A stretch of DNA of 64,000 nt, taken from contig DATELN010000186.1 of the NCBI GenBank assembly GCA_035276605.1, positions 1 through 64,000 on the forward strand, read 5' to 3'. The stretch comes from GCA-003244245 sp035276605 (GTDB lineage: Bacteria > Actinomycetota > Actinomycetes > Mycobacteriales > Pseudonocardiaceae). Positions 8,748 to 16,863 of the stretch are shown one piece after another. Position 1 is the first letter of the stretch; every line of letters starts with the position of its first letter. The notes under the pieces were generated by a model. That model was not told the origin of the DNA, searched no databases, and worked only from the letters and a program-made list of their open reading frames with translations. A program made the translations under genes and the position numbers.

Positions 8748-8805
8748 GTGAACTCGACAGCAGCGACCTCACCGTCGTCTCAAATGCCGTTGATGTCGAG
8801 TTCAC
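8748..8805. promoter_or_regulatory. 12-bp inverted repeat with 34-base spacer between divergent genes
   Basis: GTGAACTCGACA at 8748-8759 and its exact reverse complement at 8794-8805 flank 34 bases in the gap between the membrane-protein gene (minus) and the ArsR gene (plus). The spacing could fit looping by a regulator or a long hairpin. Confidence 0.5.
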
Positions 8806-8833
8806 GCCGACATACGGCCAGCGCCGTATCCGC

Positions 8834-8865
8834 TTGACAATCCAAGATGGTAAGTACAGACTTAC
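8834..8865 (+). promoter_or_regulatory. Promoter with overlapping ArsR-type operator
   Basis: A TTGACA at 8834-8839 is followed by a weak -10 area. The dyad GTAAGT(ACAG)ACTTAC lies at 8850-8865, and a second related half-site (AACTTACG) lies just downstream at about 8876-8883. A dyad over the promoter is the expected place for autorepression by the ArsR protein encoded next. Confidence 0.55.
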
Positions 8866-8870
8866 GGTTA

Positions 8871-9674
8871 GTGCAAACTTACGAAAGTGATGGATGGGAG
8901 GTGCTCGGCGATCGCACCCGACGCACGATCTTCGAGCGCCTGGCCGACCGTGCGCAGACAGTCGGTGAACTGGCCGCCGGGTTACCGGTCAGCAGGCCGG
9001 CGGTCTCCCAGCACCTAAAAGTGCTCAAGGACGCTGGCTTGGTGGTTGACCAGCCGGTCGGCAACCGCCGGATCTACCGGGTCAACCCGGACGGGATGAC
9101 AGCGCTTCGGGAGCAGCTCGACAGTTTCTGGACCAGAACGCTGGCGGCTTACAAGCAGTTCGCCGAGCACGACGACATAGGAGGGTCGATGACCACGCAG
9201 ACAAGGCACACATCGGTGCGGACAGACATCGTTGTCGAGGTGCCGATCGAGCAGGCGTTCGCGGTGTTTACCGAGCGGTTCGGTGACTTCAAGCCGCCGG
9301 AGCACAACATCCTCGGTGTGGAGCTGGCCGAGACGGTGTTCGAGCCGCGGGTGGGCGGCCACATCTACGACCGTGCGGTTGACGGCAGCGAATGCCGGTG
9401 GGCGCGCGTGCTGGTCTACGAGCCACCCCACCGCGTGGTGTTCAGCTGGGACCTCGACCCCCGCTGGCAGATGGAGTCCGATCCGGACAAGACCAGCGAA
9501 GTCGAAGTTCGGTTCCTCGCCGAAACCGCGCAGCGCACCCGCGTGGAACTCGAGCATCGCCACCTCGACCGGCACGGCGAAGGCTGGCAAGGAATCAGCG
9601 AAGGTGTCGGCGGCAACGACGGTTGGCCGCTGTACCTGCGGCGTTTCGCCATCCTGTTGGACCAGGACAACTGA
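8871..9674 (+). CDS. ArsR-family repressor fused in frame to an SRPBCC (AHSA1-like) domain
   Basis: The first 90 residues are a winged helix of the ArsR type (VLGDRTRRTIFERL, then SRPAVSQHLKVLKDAGLV). The second part (about 160 residues) is an SRPBCC/AHSA1-like hydrophobic-ligand fold (VEVPIEQAFAVFTERF). No stop separates them, but AGGAGG sits 5 bases before an in-frame ATG at 9190, so the SRPBCC part may also be made alone. In many actinobacteria these are two overlapping genes. The 5' start is uncertain: GTG 8871 fits the promoter, while ATG 8847 and GTG 8901 are alternatives. Confidence 0.85.
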   Translation: MQTYESDGWEVLGDRTRRTIFERLADRAQTVGELAAGLPVSRPAVSQHLKVLKDAGLVVDQPVGNRRIYRVNPDGMTALREQLDSFWTRTLAAYKQFAEHDDIGGSMTTQTRHTSVRTDIVVEVPIEQAFAVFTERFGDFKPPEHNILGVELAETVFEPRVGGHIYDRAVDGSECRWARVLVYEPPHRVVFSWDLDPRWQMESDPDKTSEVEVRFLAETAQRTRVELEHRHLDRHGEGWQGISEGVGGNDGWPLYLRRFAILLDQDN

Positions 9675-10126
9675 TGGCGCCAATCAGCACAACCACCGAG
9701 GTCGACCGACCGCCCGAGGAGGTGTTCAGCTACGTCACCGATCCCACCCGCTTCGTTGAATGGCAGCGCAACGTCGTTGGCGGACAGATGGATACCGACG
9801 GCGCGACGACTGTTGGGACGAAGTGCCTGACCACCCGGCGGATCGGGTTCGCCGAGCGAGCGGTCACCGCCGAAGTCACCCACATTTCCCCGCCCCACTG
9901 CTGGGGTGTGCGAGGCATCGACGGTCCTATCCGGGCGATCGTCAACGTGACCGTGGACCCGATCGATGCGGGGCGACGGTCACGGCTGACCATCGACCTC
10001 GACTTTGAAGGCCACGGCATCGGCAAGCTGCTCGTGCCACTCGCCGTGCGTAGGCAAGCGCGCAACGAGATGCCGACGAACCTGCGGGCCTTAAAGGAAC
10101 ACCTCGAAAATTCGGGAGCGGGGTGA
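9674..10126 (+). CDS. SRPBCC family protein
   Basis: This is a 150-residue START/Bet v1-like protein, likely to bind a hydrophobic small molecule. Its start overlaps the stop of the preceding gene (TGATG), so the two are translationally coupled. The N-terminus (STTTEVDRPPEEVFSYVTDP) is typical of polyketide cyclase/dehydrase-like SRPBCC proteins. No catalytic residues can be assigned. The operon of ArsR repressor plus two SRPBCC domains suggests sensing and handling of the same compound. Confidence 0.85.
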   Translation: MAPISTTTEVDRPPEEVFSYVTDPTRFVEWQRNVVGGQMDTDGATTVGTKCLTTRRIGFAERAVTAEVTHISPPHCWGVRGIDGPIRAIVNVTVDPIDAGRRSRLTIDLDFEGHGIGKLLVPLAVRRQARNEMPTNLRALKEHLENSGAG

Positions 10127-10225
10127 CCCGTGCGGCAAAGTCATCGCTGAGGTGAGCGCGTCGGCATGACTTCCCTGCGGCGGTATACCGGTAGGGACAA
10201 CGCCGAAGCCGACGAGGTGACCACC

Positions 10226-11623
10226 ATGATCTTCCACCAGTACCAGCTTTCCTGCCTGTCGCTGTTCAGCTACCTGGTGGGTGACGAGTCGACGGGGCGA
10301 GCGGTGATCGTCGATCCGCAACGGGACGTGTCGCAGTATCTCGCCGACGCCCAGGCCGCGGGCCTGCGCATCGAGCGGATAATCGAAACCCACGTGCACG
10401 CCGACTTCCTGTCCGGGCATCTGGAGCTGGCCAAGGCAACCGGCGCCGCGATCTCCTACGGCAGCGCGGCCGAGACCGACTTCGCGATGGAACCACTCCA
10501 GCATGGCCAGCAGTTGAGTCTCGGTGACGTGGTGCTCGAGATCCGCCACACTCCCGGCCACACCCCCGAGTCCATCTCGGTAGTGATCTGGGAACGGACC
10601 GCAGACGCCGCCCCGTGGGGCGTGCTCACCGGCGACACCCTGTTCATCGGCGACGTAGGGCGGCCCGATCTGCTGTCGGCGTCGGGGTGGACGGCACCGC
10701 AGCTGGCCCGGCAGCTCTACCGCTCCCTGCGCGAGCAACTGCTCACGTTGCCCGAGGCCACGCGGGTGTTCCCGGCGCACGGCGCCGGCTCGTCGTGCGG
10801 CAAGGCCCTGTCAGACGCCACATCGTCGACGATCGGTGAGCAAAAAGCGGCCAACTACGCCCTTCGACCCATGACGGAAGAGGACTTCGTCGAGGTCGTC
10901 ACGCAGGGCCAATCGGTGGCACCGCTGTATTTCGCCTTTGCGTCCGACGCCAACCGCCATCATCACCAGTTGCTCGACGACCATGAAGCGCCGGTGGCCC
11001 TGGATATCGACCAGGTCCGGCGGCTCCAGGCCGATGGCGCGGTGGTAGTCGACGGCAGGGCGCCCGACGTGTTCGCGTCAGGGCACCTGCGGGGATCGCT
11101 GAACGTCGGGCTCGACGGCCGCTTCGCCGAGTACACCGGTGACGTGGTGCACGCCGGCCGGCCGATCGTGCTGGTCACCGATACCGGGCGGGAAACCGAG
11201 GCGCGCGTGCGGCTAGCCCGTATCGGGTTCGACACCGTCGCTGGCTACCTGCCCGCCGTTGAGGCCGTGCTGGCGGAGCATCCCGAGTACGCCTGTACCG
11301 CGGCCCGCCTGCCCACCAGCGAGCTGGCCACGTGGTTAGCCGAGGAACCGGGGCTGCAGCTCGTCGACGTCCGCAATCCCGGCGAGCTGGCGGCTGGCCT
11401 GCTGCCCGGCGCCCGGCAGATCCCGCTGGCCGCCCTGGTGGAGCGGATGGGTGAGCTGGATCCGGCGGCCCCGACCGTCGTGTACTGCGCCAGCGGTTAC
11501 CGCTCGTCGATCGCGGCCTCGGCGCTGCGGGCCGGCGGTGTCGCTGTGGTGGCAGACCTGCTCGGCGGTTTCAGCGCATGGTCGGCAAGCGGGCTCCCGG
11601 TCGGCGAAGTTTCCCATCCTTGA
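10226..11623 (+). CDS. Persulfide dioxygenase-like MBL hydrolase with two rhodanese domains
   Basis: The N-terminal metallo-beta-lactamase domain is of the ETHE1/persulfide dioxygenase type (THVHADFLSGH; metal ligands His56, His58, Asp60, His65 counting from ATG 10226). Two rhodanese-like domains follow. The first lacks a catalytic Cys, while the second has Cys421 in YCASGYRS. Such fusions oxidise glutathione- or mycothiol-type persulfides to sulfite and move sulfane sulfur, detoxifying sulfide. The start at 10226 has GAGGTGA upstream and matches the domain boundary; the open frame begins at 10166. The length of 465 residues fits the known three-domain arrangement. Confidence 0.9.
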   Translation: MIFHQYQLSCLSLFSYLVGDESTGRAVIVDPQRDVSQYLADAQAAGLRIERIIETHVHADFLSGHLELAKATGAAISYGSAAETDFAMEPLQHGQQLSLGDVVLEIRHTPGHTPESISVVIWERTADAAPWGVLTGDTLFIGDVGRPDLLSASGWTAPQLARQLYRSLREQLLTLPEATRVFPAHGAGSSCGKALSDATSSTIGEQKAANYALRPMTEEDFVEVVTQGQSVAPLYFAFASDANRHHHQLLDDHEAPVALDIDQVRRLQADGAVVVDGRAPDVFASGHLRGSLNVGLDGRFAEYTGDVVHAGRPIVLVTDTGRETEARVRLARIGFDTVAGYLPAVEAVLAEHPEYACTAARLPTSELATWLAEEPGLQLVDVRNPGELAAGLLPGARQIPLAALVERMGELDPAAPTVVYCASGYRSSIAASALRAGGVAVVADLLGGFSAWSASGLPVGEVSHP

Positions 11624-11628
11624 CCACC

Positions 11629-11672
11629 TTGACATCTTGCCTGACAGTGTTCATTATTTCTGACTATGTCAG
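11629..11672 (+). promoter_or_regulatory. Probable leaderless promoter with overlapping dyad
   Basis: TTGACA (11629-11634), a 17-base spacer and CATTAT (11652-11657) place the transcript start within a few bases of the ATG at 11666, which has no ribosome-binding site; a leaderless mRNA is implied. CTGACA (11641-11646) and TGTCAG (11667-11672) form an inverted repeat across the -10 and the start codon, a likely operator for the encoded TetR protein. Confidence 0.65.
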
Positions 11673-12265
11673 TTTCGCCGATGCGCGACAGGCGAGCCGA
11701 GCGGTTCGAAGCGACCAGGCGGGAGATCCTCGACGTCGCGTGGGAGCTGGCGAGAGCCGATGGCCTCAGCGGGTTGTCGATGCGAGACCTGGGCGCGCGC
11801 GTCGGGATGCGAGCCCAGTCGCTGTACGTCTACTTCCCGTCCAAGCACGCCATCTACGACGCGATGTTCGCCGACGCCAACCGCGAGCTACTCGCCCGGC
11901 GTCGGGCGCTGGACTTCGATGCGGACCCGCTGGCGACGCTGCGGGCGTTGGCCCGCCAGTTCGTGGAGTTCTGCACTGAGGACACGGTGCGCTACCAGCT
12001 GCTGTTCCAACGCACCATCCCCGGCTTCGAGCCATCGGAGCAGTCGTATGCGGTAGCGCGCGAGGTACTCGACTGGGGGCGTCGAGTACTGGCCGAGGTG
12101 GGCATCACCGACCCCGCCGATGTCGACCTGTACACCGCGCTGATTGCCGGCCTGGTCGCGCAGCAGAACTCCAACGAACCGGGTGGGGACCGGTGGACCC
12201 GGCAGCTCGACCGGGTGATCGACATGTATCTCGCTGAGGTGGCCGCGCCTCCTCCTCAGCACTAG
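11666..12265 (+). CDS. TetR family regulator with WHG-type C-terminal domain
   Basis: The protein has 199 residues. The N-terminal helix-turn-helix (SMRDLGARVGMRAQSLYVYF) is standard TetR, and the C-terminal half resembles the TetR_C_13/WHG ligand domain. It is first in an apparent operon with an MBL hydrolase (26-base gap) and a maleylpyruvate isomerase-type enzyme (18-base gap), which it probably controls. The inducer is unknown. Confidence 0.92.
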   Translation: MSVSPMRDRRAERFEATRREILDVAWELARADGLSGLSMRDLGARVGMRAQSLYVYFPSKHAIYDAMFADANRELLARRRALDFDADPLATLRALARQFVEFCTEDTVRYQLLFQRTIPGFEPSEQSYAVAREVLDWGRRVLAEVGITDPADVDLYTALIAGLVAQQNSNEPGGDRWTRQLDRVIDMYLAEVAAPPPQH

Positions 12266-12291
12266 TTCCGTACTACTCCCAGGAGCCCCCA

Positions 12292-13128
12292 ATGACTGCC
12301 CCAGCCATGCACAACGTGTTGCCCTACCAGGTCGCCGAGGACACCTTCCTGATCACCTGGGGGCTGGACGCTCCACCGGTCGGTCACTTCCCCATGCACT
12401 CGATGCTGATCCGGGGCCGGGAGCCGGTCATCGTCGATACCGGTGCGCCGATCTGCCGCCAGCAGTGGCTGGCCACCATGGCCGCGCTGGTTGACCCGGC
12501 TGACGTCCGGTGGATCTTTTTGTCCCACGACGATCGTGACCACGCCGGAAACCTCATGCCGGTGCTCGACGCATGCCCGAATGCCACCCTGCTGACGACC
12601 TGGTTCAGCATCGGCCGGCTGGCCGAGGAGTGGAACATGCCGCTGCCCCGCTGCCGGTTCGTCAACGACGGCGACCGGATCGATGCCGGCGACCGGGTCC
12701 TCGTCGCGGTCCGCCCTCCGGTGTTCGACAACCCGACCACCCGCGGCCTGCTCGACACCTCGACCGGCGTGCTCTGGTCCGTCGACACCTTCGCCAGCAA
12801 CACGCCACACCGGATGCTCGAGGCTGACGAGCTTGCCGACGACGAGTTCCGCGATGGGCAGTTCCTCGGCGCGCGGCTGGTCGCGGCCTGGCACCGCTTC
12901 ATCGACCAGAACAAGTGGGACAACTGCCTGGACGCCGTGCGCCGCCTCGGCGCCACCACGATCGCCGGCTGCCACACGCCGGTGCTGCGCGGTCAGCGCG
13001 TCGAGCAGGCGTTCGAACTGCTGCGGCAGCTGCCCTCGCTGGACCCCTGGCGGGAGTTCGACCAGTCCGATCTGGATGGCTGGCTGGCCGCCGCCGGCGC
13101 CCTGTCCGAGCCCACCCCTGCCCTTTAG
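12292..13128 (+). CDS. MBL-fold metallohydrolase, diiron-type (HxDxDH)
   Basis: This is a metallo-beta-lactamase-fold protein of 278 residues. The metal motif SHDDRDHAGN (His79, Asp81, Asp83, His84) lies at one third of the length, and later His residues (GCHTPVLRG) complete the site. The pattern is closest to the oxygen-binding diiron (flavodiiron-like) branch rather than glyoxalase II. AGGAG precedes the ATG. It lies between TetR and a mycothiol-dependent isomerase-type gene, suggesting a small detoxification operon; the substrate is unknown. Confidence 0.87.
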   Translation: MTAPAMHNVLPYQVAEDTFLITWGLDAPPVGHFPMHSMLIRGREPVIVDTGAPICRQQWLATMAALVDPADVRWIFLSHDDRDHAGNLMPVLDACPNATLLTTWFSIGRLAEEWNMPLPRCRFVNDGDRIDAGDRVLVAVRPPVFDNPTTRGLLDTSTGVLWSVDTFASNTPHRMLEADELADDEFRDGQFLGARLVAAWHRFIDQNKWDNCLDAVRRLGATTIAGCHTPVLRGQRVEQAFELLRQLPSLDPWREFDQSDLDGWLAAAGALSEPTPAL

Positions 13129-13146
13129 TCCCCTGAGGAGCTTGCC

Positions 13147-13902
13147 ATGCAGTCGACCGTCATTGCTGCCGAGCAGATCCCGCCGTTAGAGCACGAGGAG
13201 GCCATGCGGCTGGCGCAGACCGAATACCAGCGCCTGATCGAGTTGGTCGAGGCGCTCGCGCCGGAGGATTTCACTCGACCGACCGACTGCACAGGCTGGG
13301 ACGTGGCCGCCGTGTTCGGCCACCTGCTGGGCATGATGGAACGCAACGCCGACCGTGCCGAGTTCGCCCGCCAGTCCGCGGCAGCCGGGCAGCGGGCGGC
13401 GGCCACCGGAGAGCTGTGGATCGACGCGCTCACCGCGTTGCAGGTCGTCGAGCATGCCCAGCTCACCCCAGCGCAGCTGGTCAAAGCGGTGCGCAGGGCG
13501 GCGCCGCTGTCACTCGCCGCGCGGAGCCAGGCGACGCCCGAGCAACGAGCCAAGACCTTCAATCCCGGAATGCCTAATGGCGAGGAGTGGACCGCCGGTT
13601 ATCTCATTGACGTGATTCACACCCGCGACCCGTGGATGCACCGAGTGGACATCTGCCGGGCCACCGGCGCCGAGCTGGTATTGACGGCCGAACACGACGG
13701 CCGCGTTGTCGCCGACGTCGTGGCCGAATGGGCACGGCGCCACGGGCAACCCTTCACCCTGGTGCTGGAAGGACCCGCCGGCGGCAGCTACACCTCCGGC
13801 ACCGGTGGCCCGCACCTGCAGCTCGACGCGGTGCAGTTCTGCCGCATTCTTTCCGGCCGCGGGGCCGCTGACGGCCTCCTCGCCCAGCAGGTGCCCTTCT
13901 AA
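13147..13902 (+). CDS. Maleylpyruvate isomerase family mycothiol-dependent enzyme
   Basis: This is a 251-residue DinB-like four-helix protein of the maleylpyruvate isomerase (MDMPI) family. The N-terminal helix with LTRP-like DFTRPTDCTGWDVAAVFGHL is the signature; its His, with others in VIHTRDPWMHRVDI, forms the usual metal/mycothiol site. GAGGAG lies upstream and the gap to the MBL gene is 18 bases. Members transfer, isomerise or detoxify via mycothiol, which supports an actinobacterial host. The reaction here is unknown. Confidence 0.9.
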   Translation: MQSTVIAAEQIPPLEHEEAMRLAQTEYQRLIELVEALAPEDFTRPTDCTGWDVAAVFGHLLGMMERNADRAEFARQSAAAGQRAAATGELWIDALTALQVVEHAQLTPAQLVKAVRRAAPLSLAARSQATPEQRAKTFNPGMPNGEEWTAGYLIDVIHTRDPWMHRVDICRATGAELVLTAEHDGRVVADVVAEWARRHGQPFTLVLEGPAGGSYTSGTGGPHLQLDAVQFCRILSGRGAADGLLAQQVPF

Positions 13903-13921
13903 CCGCGAATCGGGGGCCTGG

Positions 13922-14785
13922 CTAGGCGCCGCCGGCGGTGAGCAGCATGTCGGTGGCAAAGCCGGCCACCAGTCCGGTCCACACTCCCCAGTACAGCAAG
14001 GACCGATGCCCTCCACGCACGGCGATTGCGACGAGCTGGATGATCACGTAAAGGATGGAGCCCGCGGCCAGGGTCAGGAATACCAAGCTGACCGGGTCAC
14101 TGCTGAACTGGCGGCCCACCAGCGTTCCGATCATGGTGGGGCCACCACCGATGAGACCGAGAAGCAACAGGAAGCCCCACCCTTGTTTTGCGTCGTCGTT
14201 AGCCAGCGGGGCCACGATGCCGAATCCTTCAGTCGCGTTGTGCAGGGCAAATCCGGTCACCAGCAGAGTTGCCAGCGCGATCTTGCCCTGGGCCGCGCTG
14301 CCGCCGATGGCCAGGCCCTCACCGAAGTTGTGCAGCCCGATTCCCACCGCGATCAGCAACGCCAGCCGGCGTGGCGCCGTCAAGCGGCCGGCCGTCCGGA
14401 TCGCAAGCTCGTCGGCGGCCATCGCACCCGGACCCAGCAGCGGAACCGGACCCTCGCCGGCGACGAGCCACCGCTCGTACCCGGCAAGAGTCAGCAGTCC
14501 CACTCCCAGCCCAGCGAACAGCAGTGCACCTAAACCGATCACCGGCGCCGCACTGGCGGCGCCGTCGTGCACCTTGTCCAGGGTGGACTCGATCATCTCC
14601 CAGGCATGGGTCAGCACGTCCCACATGATGAACAGCAAGATGCCAATTGAGGTGGCGTTGAGGAACACGCGCATGCCCGGCGTGGTGCGGCTGTGGCGCG
14701 GGGTGCGCAACCGGCCCAGTGGTAGCCCAAGCAGAATCGTGACCCCGGCGATGAAACCCAGGGCGAGCGTCTGGACGTTGTCCAT
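13922..14785 (-). CDS. ZIP family divalent metal transporter
   Basis: This is a 287-residue membrane protein of the ZIP (ZupT/ZRT-IRT-like) family, importing Zn2+ and related metals. The metal-binding helices are clear: HNFGEGLAIG and HNATEGFGI, the paired His-Asn-x-x-Glu-Gly motifs of TM4 and TM5. Around eight hydrophobic helices and a cytoplasmic variable loop are visible. It is convergent with the isomerase gene, 19 bases apart. No Zur-like site was recognised upstream. Confidence 0.9.
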   Translation of the reverse strand: MDNVQTLALGFIAGVTILLGLPLGRLRTPRHSRTTPGMRVFLNATSIGILLFIMWDVLTHAWEMIESTLDKVHDGAASAAPVIGLGALLFAGLGVGLLTLAGYERWLVAGEGPVPLLGPGAMAADELAIRTAGRLTAPRRLALLIAVGIGLHNFGEGLAIGGSAAQGKIALATLLVTGFALHNATEGFGIVAPLANDDAKQGWGFLLLLGLIGGGPTMIGTLVGRQFSSDPVSLVFLTLAAGSILYVIIQLVAIAVRGGHRSLLYWGVWTGLVAGFATDMLLTAGGA

Positions 14786-15095
14786 GGGCGATCAACCGCC
14801 ACTTCTGTCGGTCCGCATTTGTCCCCCTGCCCCTCGCGAGCTGCCAGCTTTGCCCTCATGAATAAGATCTGTCAAGAAGGCCGACGTAGGATTGCGAAAA
14901 GGCGACGAAACCGTGACGCCTTGAATGTCATCAGATTGTGATTAGACGAGCACTAGGCGTGATCAATAACCCATCTATTGACATTGTTGTGATTTAGGCC
15001 GCCCTCACGGGACATTAGTTAGGCCATACTCATCAATCGCGGTCGACCGCGAGTGGTGCCGTGCCGGCAGGCGCCCGAAGGGCAAGGGCACAACC
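14786..15095. other. Intergenic region, locally AT-rich
   Basis: This stretch lies upstream of the ZIP gene (minus) and of a decayed gene (plus). Bases 14915-15030 are notably AT-rich for this genome and contain TTGACA at 14978-14983, but no convincing -10 at the right distance. No open frame or strong hairpin was seen. Confidence 0.5.
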
Positions 15096-15320
15096 GTGAT
15101 CTTCGTCGTTGTCAAGTGGACGATCCGCGCCGACCGAAGCCACGAGTGGCTGGAGCTCGCCGACGAATTCACCTAAGCCACCCGGAACGAAGAAGGCAAC
15201 CTGTTCTTCGAGTGGTCCCGCAGTGTTGACAACCCGCACCAGTTCGTGCTGGTGGAGGCATTCGCCTCCAGCCAAGCGGGCCAGGCACACGTCAGACGTG
15301 GTCGGCTGCGAAAACATCGG
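15096..15320 (+). pseudogene. Antibiotic biosynthesis monooxygenase (YgiN-like) pseudogene
   Basis: From the GTG at 15096 the frame reads VIFVVVKWTIRADRSHEWLE and LADEFT, then a TAA stop. It continues in the same frame with ATRNEEGNLFFEWSRSVDN and FVLVEAFASSQAGQAHV. This matches the small dimeric ferredoxin-like quinol monooxygenase/ABM family across the stop. After the HV the expected NSDHF segment is lost. A single nonsense change plus 3' decay makes it a pseudogene, unless the TAA is a sequencing error. Confidence 0.75.
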
Positions 15321-15420
15321 GAAATCGTAGGCACTTGCATTGGCGTGCTGCTTGAGCGACGTCGCCGCCGTACAGTCGGTGAGTGTCAGAACATCATGCT
15401 GCGCTCTCGTTGGGCTGACG

Positions 15421-16623
15421 TCAGCCATGTCCTGGGACGGCGCGGGATACAAGTGCGGCGGATAGCTGCAGCGCACCCCACCTGAGCGTCCACCTCCGCT
15501 CGCCCGTGGCCGGGGTCTGGCGGACAGCCGGCCTGGGTGACGGGCTCAGCGGCGAGCTCAGCCGGACTGGGCATCGGCGCATGGCTATCTGTGCTGCCCC
15601 ACTGGCCGCAGCCCATTCCGGGCAGGGTGGAATAATCACCCGGCAGGGCCAATGCGCAGAAATCAGTTCGGTAAGCAATGGAGTGTGGGCCGCCTCGCCG
15701 GTAAGCACGATAGCGGCCACCTCAATGCCCTTGTCGCGGGCTTGCCGCATGACCTGGGCAATAGTGGATAGTCCCGCGTAGACGGGTTCACGTGCCAGTG
15801 ATTCGAACTCTGCCCGAATAATCCGCACTGGGACACGTTGCGCGGCCAAACGGACGTCAATGGTCGTGACTGCGTGCCGAACCAGGTCTGCCCGCGCTCG
15901 CCGGCAGTCGGCGACGATGTTCCGGATGATGGTCCGGTTAGCGGGGTTCGTGAGGTCTGAGTCGGGGAGGTGACCGCGCACCTGCTCGAGCACATGCCTG
16001 GCTAGTGCGCGGTCGAGCCCAGTGGCGCTGAGGTCGTTGGTTCGCGAGGTGGCTGCGAGCCGGCCGGCGTGGTTCTCGCCGGTCACCAGCGCCACCTCGG
16101 TGCCGTCGCTGCCGATGTCGGCCACGAGCGCTGTCTCGGAAGGGTTTATCGAGCCCGCGGCAACCGCCGCCGTGACGGCCGCGGCCGGGCTGCTGACCAG
16201 CGAGGTGGGCACGCCCTCCGCTTCGGTGCAGGTCAGCGCGGAATGCAGTATCGACATCTCATACGGTCCCCAGTCGCTGGGGTGGGCGATGACGAGCTGC
16301 GCGAGATCGGAACGGGTTGTGCAGCACCGCAGAACGCCGCCGATGGTCATGGCCACCAGGTCGGCCCCCAACCGGGCGCTGCCGTCACTGCCCACCACTG
16401 GTACCGGATCGCCGACGCGACCGAAGAAGTCACGAAACACCGCACCAACGCCTGCCGTCGCGAACCGCTCGGCCTGGTTGCCAACTAGCGCGCCCATTTC
16501 CGGGGCAATGACCAGGACCGGTGGTACGGACATCCGATCAGAACGTGAAGCCAGGATGTCCACATCGGTGGCAACAGCGCCGATGGAATTCCCACCCAAT
16601 GCGATTCCCACACAGCGACGCAT
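15421..16623 (-). CDS. Hsp70/actin-like ATPase family protein next to the ini locus
   Basis: This 400-residue protein has an actin/Hsp70-type ATPase fold: an N-terminal phosphate-1-like GIALGGNSIGAV, a DnaK-like lobe with LVIAHPSDWG and SSPAAAVTAAV, phosphate-2 VADIGSDGTEVALV, and a C-terminal adenosine-type VLTGEAAHTPLL. The DnaK substrate-binding domain is missing, and the C-terminus is a basic Ser/Pro-rich tail. GGAG precedes the ATG. It is divergent from the iniB-position gene and is likely to share regulation with it. Its partnership with the dynamin-like proteins is inferred from position only. Confidence 0.8.
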   Translation of the reverse strand: MRRCVGIALGGNSIGAVATDVDILASRSDRMSVPPVLVIAPEMGALVGNQAERFATAGVGAVFRDFFGRVGDPVPVVGSDGSARLGADLVAMTIGGVLRCCTTRSDLAQLVIAHPSDWGPYEMSILHSALTCTEAEGVPTSLVSSPAAAVTAAVAAGSINPSETALVADIGSDGTEVALVTGENHAGRLAATSRTNDLSATGLDRALARHVLEQVRGHLPDSDLTNPANRTIIRNIVADCRRARADLVRHAVTTIDVRLAAQRVPVRIIRAEFESLAREPVYAGLSTIAQVMRQARDKGIEVAAIVLTGEAAHTPLLTELISAHWPCRVIIPPCPEWAAASGAAQIAMRRCPVRLSSPLSPSPRPAVRQTPATGERRWTLRWGALQLSAALVSRAVPGHG

Positions 16624-16766
16624 GCTTCGCTCCGATCTTGCACTATTCCCGGCAGCTTTCTTCCAGCTGGACTGAAGCTAGCCACGTCAACCGCGTGCCG
16701 GCTGGGCGTTAGCTGTGAATCCGCTGTGACCAGCAAAGGTCCGGGTGGTCGATCACGCGCTGCGGA

Positions 16767-16783
16767 TATGCCCAGCGGGCATA
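16767..16783. promoter_or_regulatory. Palindrome upstream of the ini operon
   Basis: TATGCCC(AGC)GGGCATA at 16767-16783 is a perfect 7-bp dyad in the gap between the Hsp70-like gene and the iniB-position gene. A second short dyad CTTCG(CATC)CGAAG is at 16811-16824, and a TATAGG-like -10 is near 16833. This region must carry the divergent promoters; the dyads are candidate operator sites. Confidence 0.5.
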
Positions 16784-16863
16784 CAGAAAAACCACAGAAA
16801 CGGACCCTAGCTTCGCATCCGAAGTCGCCAGATATAGGGCGATCAACGAGGAGGGAACGAAAA

